NCBI GenBank assembly: GCA_934096105.1
Contig: CAKOLH010000010.1
Span: forward strand, 1 to 35,186
Length of the DNA: 35,186 bases
Reading direction: 5' to 3'
Origin: an uncultured Bacilli bacterium
GTDB lineage: Bacteria > Bacillota_I > Bacilli_A > RF39 > UBA660
This document shows positions 30,619 to 35,186 of this stretch, in pieces. The position numbers and the translations under genes were made by a program. Each line of letters opens with the position of its first letter. Position 1 is the stretch's first letter. The notes beneath the pieces are model-generated. The model was not told the origin of the DNA, searched no databases, and saw only the letters and a list, made by a program, of their open reading frames with translations.

Positions 30619-32374
30619 TTTCTAGTTCCTCCTTTGTTACTTGTGAAAGGGCAATTTCTTTATATACTTCGCAAGTTTTCATAAGTTCACTATGAGTACC
30701 CATACCAACACATTTACCCTTATCTAAAACAATTATTTTATCAGCATTCATAATTGTTCCTATTCTTTGTGCCACAATTAAACTAGTAGCCTTTTTAGTA
30801 TATTTCTTTAATTCTTTTCTTAGTACTGAATCTGTTTTATAGTCTAAGGCACTAAATGAATCATCAAATATATATATTTCAGGACTTCTGGCAATAGTTC
30901 TAGCAATTGATAATCTTTGTTTTTGACCTCCTGAAACATTGGTTCCACCTTGAGCTATATGGCTCTTTTCTTTCTTATCTAGTTTTGAAACAAACTCATA
31001 AGCTTGTGATACTTTTAGAGCTTCATTAACCTTCTTTTTATCAGGTTTACCTAAAATACTCTTACCATAAGTAATATTTGATTCGACAGTACCAGAGAAC
31101 ATAACAGCCTTCTGGGGAACATATCCAACAATATTATGTAAATATTCTTCTTTATAATCTTTAACATTAATACCATTTACTAGTATTTCACCATCAGTAA
31201 CATCATAGAATCTTGGTATTAAATTTATTAATGTACTCTTACCTGAACCAGTAGAACCAATAAAAGCGACAGTATCTCCTTCATTAGCAGTAAAACTAAT
31301 ATTCTCTAAGATATATTCGTCAGCATCTGGATATTTAAATGATACATTTTTAAATTCAACAGTGCCTCTTAGGCCATTCTTATTCTTAGTTACTTTACCA
31401 TCCTCAATTGTTACTTCAGTATCTAGTACTTCATTTATTCTTTTCGCAGATACATTAGCACGAGGTAACATCATAAAGATCATAGCAAGCATTAAGAAAG
31501 CCATTATTACCTGCATAGCATACGATGAAAAGACAATCATATCTCCGAATAAAACAATTTTATCTCCCATTAGAGCCTTATCTATTAAAAGAGCTCCAAT
31601 GAAATAGATAGATAATGTTAGAGTATGCATCACTATATTCATCACAGGACTAAGAATATTAAATGCTTTTTGATTAAACATTTGTGTGTTGGTTAAATCG
31701 TTATTTACTTTATTAAATTTATCTTCTTGATATTTTTCAGCATTAAATGCTCTTACTACCCTAATACCAGTTAAATTTTCTCTAGTTACTGAATTTATCT
31801 TATCAATAAGATTTTGAACTATCTTAAATCTTGGCATAACTATAATCATTAGAATTATAATAGTGGTAATTAGAATTATGACTGCTACCGCTGTAGCCAT
31901 ACTCCACTCTAAGCTCTTACCTAATATTTTGGTAATAGCCCAAGCAGCAGTAATTGGAGCTTTTATCATTAGTTGAAGCCCCATTCCAATTAACATTTCT
32001 ACCTGAGTTATATCATTAGTAGTTCTTGTTATTAGACTACTAGTAGAAAAGTTTTTTATTTCACTAGTATCTAGATTAAGTACTTTTTTAAATATTGCCT
32101 CTCTTACATTAAATGAGAAAGAAGCCGCTATTCCTGAAATAAAGTATCCTACTATTCCCGCACTAAGTAGACTACCTAGAGCACATAGTAGCATATAAGA
32201 ACCCTCTCTTAAAATATCTTTTATATCTGCTCCTTTAGTCTGAACTAACTGAGTAATATTAGACATGTAATCTGGCATTTTTAATTCTAGCCATACTTGA
32301 AATACTATTAAGAGTACACTTATAAATACAAAAAGCCAATCTTTTTTAGTCAGTTTTTTTAGTAATTTTATCAT
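30611..32374 (-). CDS. ABC exporter half-transporter with degenerate ATP site (partner subunit)
   Basis: 587 residues from ATG 32374, chosen because GGAGGT lies five bases upstream; an ATG four codons earlier is part of that ribosome site. Six membrane helices, then an ATPase domain: GSTGSGKST, VPQKAVMFSGTV and VSGGQKQRLSIART are intact, but the catalytic Glu is Asp (IFDDSFSALD) and the H-loop His is Gln (VAQRIGTI). That is the standard asymmetric partner in heterodimeric exporters (TM287/288, LmrCD). First gene of the two-gene operon. Confidence 0.92.
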   Translation of the reverse strand: MIKLLKKLTKKDWLFVFISVLLIVFQVWLELKMPDYMSNITQLVQTKGADIKDILREGSYMLLCALGSLLSAGIVGYFISGIAASFSFNVREAIFKKVLNLDTSEIKNFSTSSLITRTTNDITQVEMLIGMGLQLMIKAPITAAWAITKILGKSLEWSMATAVAVIILITTIIILMIIVMPRFKIVQNLIDKINSVTRENLTGIRVVRAFNAEKYQEDKFNKVNNDLTNTQMFNQKAFNILSPVMNIVMHTLTLSIYFIGALLIDKALMGDKIVLFGDMIVFSSYAMQVIMAFLMLAMIFMMLPRANVSAKRINEVLDTEVTIEDGKVTKNKNGLRGTVEFKNVSFKYPDADEYILENISFTANEGDTVAFIGSTGSGKSTLINLIPRFYDVTDGEILVNGINVKDYKEEYLHNIVGYVPQKAVMFSGTVESNITYGKSILGKPDKKKVNEALKVSQAYEFVSKLDKKEKSHIAQGGTNVSGGQKQRLSIARTIARSPEIYIFDDSFSALDYKTDSVLRKELKKYTKKATSLIVAQRIGTIMNADKIIVLDKGKCVGMGTHSELMKTCEVYKEIALSQVTKEELENA

Positions 32375-32392
32375 TTTAACCTCCATTTTTAT

Positions 32393-32412
32393 ATTATGTA
32401 TTTGTACATAAT
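32393..32412. promoter_or_regulatory. Inverted repeat in the ABC exporter leader
   Basis: ATTATGTA (32393-32400), TTTG, TACATAAT (32405-32412): a perfect 8-base inverted repeat between the -10 box and the ribosome site. This is the usual place for a repressor operator (MarR, TetR or PadR type) of a drug exporter; no regulator gene is nearby. Confidence 0.55.
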
Positions 32413-32427
32413 TTCTTGACTATATGA

Positions 32428-32456
32428 ATTATAGCATTACTCTTTTTTGATGTCAA
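32428..32456 (-). promoter_or_regulatory. Sigma-A promoter of the ABC exporter operon
   Basis: Minus strand TTGACA (32451-32456), a 17-base spacer ending TGC, TATAAT (32428-32433): full consensus with an extended -10. Confidence 0.9.
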
Positions 32457-32537
32457 TTATTTAACACAAATTCCCATAAATTGTTTAATTTAAAATGTTT
32501 TGGTGCAGTACAGCAGTACATATAATAATATAATTAT

Positions 32538-32591
32538 CATAATGAAGACCTTAGGCTTCATTATGCTTCTTAAGACTACAGGCTTAAGAAG
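32538..32591 (-). terminator. Paired-hairpin element 4, after mtaB
   Basis: Hairpin 32566-32574/32583-32591 (loop ACTACAGG) and hairpin 32538-32547/32556-32565 (loop ACCTTAGG), 14 bases after the mtaB stop. The loops are identical to those of element 1 while the outer stem bases differ in compensating pairs. No long T tract follows. The 74 bases beyond it toward the ABC promoter include a direct repeat GCAGTACA x2 near 32503-32518. Confidence 0.8.
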
Positions 32592-32605
32592 AAAAAGAAA
32601 GAATA

Positions 32606-33871
32606 TTAAACTATTCTTCCATATACTTTTAAATCTTCTACTTTTTCTATTTTAACATTTACTATAGTTCCCTCTTCTACTACATCATTAATAATTACTG
32701 GTATAAAGTTAGAAGTGTGAACAACAGTGGTACCATTAGAATGAACCTCTACTACACCATCATAGATTTTACCGTTCTTGCTTTCATAAAAGTTATGTTC
32801 ATACTTATTAGATAAATCTAATATTCTATGCACTCTCTTTTTCTTTTCTTCTGGAGATACTTGGTTATCCATTGTGGCCGCTGGTGTACCTTTTCTTTTT
32901 GAATATGGAAAAGTATGAATCTTAGTAAAACCTATTTCTTTTAGAGTATCTATTGTCTCATTAAATTCTTCTTCACCTTCATTTGGAAAACCGACGATTA
33001 AATCAGTAGTTAAAGATATATCAGGTATATCTCTTAAATTATCTACCATAGATAAAAATTCTTCTTTGTTATATCTTCTATTCATAAGTTTTAATATTTT
33101 ATTAGATCCTGATTGTAATGGTATATGTAAATGTTTAGCCATCACTTTATTTTCTTTTAATAATTCTTTTATACCAGGAGTTATTTCATTTATTTCTATT
33201 GAAGATAATCTTATACGATATATATTTGGTATATTTACTAATTTATTTAATAGTTCTTCAAGGGTAGTATTTATATCGGTTCCATACCTACCGGTATGAA
33301 TACCAGTTAGTACTATTTCTTTATAGCCTTTTTCTACTAGTGCTGTTACTTCTTTAATAACATCTTCAGGATCTTTGCTTCTTACTCTACCTCTTACATA
33401 AGGTATTATACAGTAAGAACAGAAAGCATTACATCCATCTTGTATTTTAACAAAAGCCCTAGTATGACTATCAAAATTAGTTATTTCCATCTTTTCAAAA
33501 TCAACTTTAGTTAAATCATATATTATTTTTTTCTTTTGTTTTGTTTTTATATATTCTTCAATTATTTCTACTATTTTAGATTTATCTCTATTGCCTAAGA
33601 CAATATCGACATCTATATCCTCAGCATTAACTTGGCTATAACAGCCCATTACTATAATAATAGCATCAGGATTATTTTTCTTAGCCCTATTTATCATTTT
33701 TCTACTTTTTTTATCACTTTCATTAGTTACACTACAAGTATTTATTATATATATATCTGCTTTATCTTCAAAGTCCACGACTGTATAATTATTATTTTTT
33801 AATACATTAGTAACTAATTCACTTTCATATATGTTAACTTTACATCCTAATGAACATATTCCTACTTTCAT
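32606..33871 (-). CDS. mtaB: tRNA (N6-threonylcarbamoyl-A37) methylthiotransferase MtaB
   Basis: 421 residues, radical-SAM methylthiotransferase. It turns t6A37 of tRNA into ms2t6A37. N-terminal UPF0004 domain with cluster Cys10 (SLGCKVN), Cys46 (INTCSVTN) and Cys77 (MGCYSQ); radical-SAM motif CNAFCSYC (147, 151, 154); RLSSIE and HIPLQSGS blocks; a short TRAM-like end. The CKVN form of the first motif separates MtaB from MiaB (CQMN). ATG 33871 follows AAGGAAGAAG. Confidence 0.94.
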   Translation of the reverse strand: MKVGICSLGCKVNIYESELVTNVLKNNNYTVVDFEDKADIYIINTCSVTNESDKKSRKMINRAKKNNPDAIIIVMGCYSQVNAEDIDVDIVLGNRDKSKIVEIIEEYIKTKQKKKIIYDLTKVDFEKMEITNFDSHTRAFVKIQDGCNAFCSYCIIPYVRGRVRSKDPEDVIKEVTALVEKGYKEIVLTGIHTGRYGTDINTTLEELLNKLVNIPNIYRIRLSSIEINEITPGIKELLKENKVMAKHLHIPLQSGSNKILKLMNRRYNKEEFLSMVDNLRDIPDISLTTDLIVGFPNEGEEEFNETIDTLKEIGFTKIHTFPYSKRKGTPAATMDNQVSPEEKKKRVHRILDLSNKYEHNFYESKNGKIYDGVVEVHSNGTTVVHTSNFIPVIINDVVEEGTIVNVKIEKVEDLKVYGRIV

Positions 33872-33931
33872 ACTTCTTCCTTCTTTCCTTTAGTATTTTA
33901 GCACATTACTTTAATAAAATAAAGTATTTAT

Positions 33932-33957
33932 AAAGAAAAGGAATACTAAAATATTCC
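33932..33957 (-). terminator. Terminator overlapping the fhs stop codon
   Basis: Minus strand GGAATA, loop TTTTAG (contains the TAG stop), TATTCC, then TTTTCTTT (complement of 33932-33939). Confidence 0.75.
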
Positions 33958-35186
33958 CATAGTTACATCCTCTATAATATCTATATTTTCACTATTAGGT
34001 ACTTTTGGTAATCCCGGCATCGTCATTATATCTCCAGTTAAAACTACGATAAACTCTGCTCCAGCCTTTAATACTAGGTCTGTAACATGAATACTATAGT
34101 CTTCTTTAGGATCTAAATTCTTAGGATCATCTGATAATGAATACTGTGTTTTAGCAATACATATTGGTATATTATTATATTTTTCTTCGAGTAGTGATAG
34201 TTTTTCTAAAGCCACTTCTGAATACTCTACATCTTTAGCACCATATATTTTTGTAGATACTTTATATATTTTTTCTTTAATACTATCATTTATATCATAA
34301 GCATAGTTAAAGTTATTAGGTTTATTAATATTATCTAAAACTTTTCTGGCTAAATCTATACTTCCATCACTACCTAATGAATAACCATCAGTAACGGCAT
34401 AATCTATATTTATTTTATTTAGTCTTTCTTCTAAAAAACTAATTTCTTTATCAGTATCAGTACTAAATCTATTGATCGCTACAACTGTATTAAGACCATA
34501 TACTTCTTTTAAATTATATATATGTTTATATAGATTATTCATGCCTTTTTCTAAGTAATCAATACTTTCTTTTGCAATATCTTCTTTAGGCATACCACCA
34601 TGGTATTTAAGTGATCTAATTGTAGCCACTAGTACTACTGCATCAGGATGCGTATTAATATTTCGACATTTTATATCTAAGAACTTTTCTGCTCCTAGAT
34701 CTGCTCCAAAACCGGCTTCAGTTATAGTTATATCTCCTAGTGACATGGCAATATTGGTAGCTATTACACTATTACATCCATGAGCAATATTAGCAAATGG
34801 TCCACCATGGATAATACATGGATTACCTTCAAGAGTTTGAACTAAATTAGGTTTTATAGCATCTTTTAGTAAAACAGTCATTGCTCCATCAACTTTTAAC
34901 ATTCTAGCAGTTATCTCTTTTCCTTTATTATCATAACCAATTACAATATTACCAAGTCTTCTCTTCAAATCGTTTAAGTCTTTACTTAAACATAAAATAG
35001 CCATTATTTCAGAAGCAGCAGTTATATCAAAACCATCTATTCTCTCTTTAGTATTTTTTTCTTTTGATAGTCCTGTATTTATTACTCTTAACTGTCTATC
35101 ATTTAAATCTAAGCATCTTTTAAATATTACCTTATCAATATTTAAAGTATTACCTTGATAAATATGATTATCTATTACTGAACATA
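33946..35186 (-). CDS. fhs: Formate-tetrahydrofolate ligase, partial (N-terminus beyond the right edge)
   Basis: The coding frame is open to the window edge; about 412 of the usual ~555 residues are present. It joins formate to tetrahydrofolate with ATP, giving 10-formyl-THF for purine synthesis and formylation. Recognised from the edge inward: DNHIYQGNTLNID, DLNDRQLR, GFDITAASEIMAILCLSKDL, GNPCIIHGGPFANIAHGCNS, TEAGFGADLGAEKF, and the C-terminal TGDIMTMPGLPKVP. An internal ATG at 35004 is not the start; family residues continue upstream in the same frame. The missing N-terminus would carry the P-loop. Confidence 0.96.
   Translation of the reverse strand, partial: CSVIDNHIYQGNTLNIDKVIFKRCLDLNDRQLRVINTGLSKEKNTKERIDGFDITAASEIMAILCLSKDLNDLKRRLGNIVIGYDNKGKEITARMLKVDGAMTVLLKDAIKPNLVQTLEGNPCIIHGGPFANIAHGCNSVIATNIAMSLGDITITEAGFGADLGAEKFLDIKCRNINTHPDAVVLVATIRSLKYHGGMPKEDIAKESIDYLEKGMNNLYKHIYNLKEVYGLNTVVAINRFSTDTDKEISFLEERLNKINIDYAVTDGYSLGSDGSIDLARKVLDNINKPNNFNYAYDINDSIKEKIYKVSTKIYGAKDVEYSEVALEKLSLLEEKYNNIPICIAKTQYSLSDDPKNLDPKEDYSIHVTDLVLKAGAEFIVVLTGDIMTMPGLPKVPNSENIDIIEDVTMGIF

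Noticed and set aside
30611..32374. Degenerate ATP site in the ABC exporter as a novelty
   Set aside because: Glu to Asp and His to Gln in one subunit is the known pattern of heterodimeric ABC exporters.
32503..32518. Direct repeat GCAGTACA x2 as a mobile-element end or operator
   Set aside because: Only two 8-base copies, not linked to the promoter geometry of either flanking operon; too little to support a call.

Overview
The window looks like chromosomal DNA from a very AT-rich Gram-positive bacterium of the Bacillota. The hrcA-grpE-dnaK-dnaJ order with CIRCE operators, RNase HIII, an ECF transporter module, a SpoIIP-type amidase, a class B-like sortase with its surface protein and clear sigma-A promoters all point there. 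TGA ends two genes (20628-20630 and 21367-21369) and tryptophan uses TGG, so the standard bacterial code applies rather than the Mollicutes code. My best guess is an uncultured, host-associated Bacilli or Mollicutes-related lineage (RF39/Erysipelotrichia-like); this is inference. Nearly all genes lie on the minus strand. No tRNA, rRNA, CRISPR array, insertion sequence or phage module was seen, and no gene-free gap exceeds 300 bases.

Layout, left to right: a cut-off membrane-anchored protein (1-313); a truA / membrane protein / HAD phosphatase / hisS operon (465-3601); dinD (3636-4463) with an unusual upstream inverted repeat; an ecfA1-ecfA2-ecfT module (4578-6884); a small membrane protein; rnhC on the plus strand; fic; then two small operons, PAP2 / rsmE / acidic membrane protein (11127-13234) and spoIIP plus a small membrane protein (9734-11054). 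Two orphan genes follow (13427-14635). The heat-shock operon spans 14860-19725 and runs hrcA, grpE, a novel 77-residue membrane protein, dnaK, dnaJ. It is read from a textbook promoter overlapped by two CIRCE operators. On the plus strand come a DUF3298-type protein and two tandem alpha/beta hydrolases. The right third holds a sortase and a 1289-residue VWA/MucBP wall protein, a cysteine desulfurase, a heterodimeric ABC exporter, mtaB and the C-terminal part of fhs (formate-tetrahydrofolate ligase), which runs off the right edge.

The most interesting signals are these. (1) GrpE carries a metallothionein-like N-terminal tail with nine Cys in 28 residues. (2) A family of intergenic elements, each a pair of adjacent hairpins with a conserved apical sequence, occurs at six places; two copies flank the chaperone operon as a perfect 33-base inverted repeat. 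(3) The two ECF ATPases have degenerated in a complementary way, so that only one composite ATP site should remain near-canonical. (4) A sortase and its wall-protein partner sit together, with an unusual PPQTG sorting signal and no arginine at the usual active-site position. (5) One ABC exporter subunit has a 200-residue extracellular insert with internal repeats.
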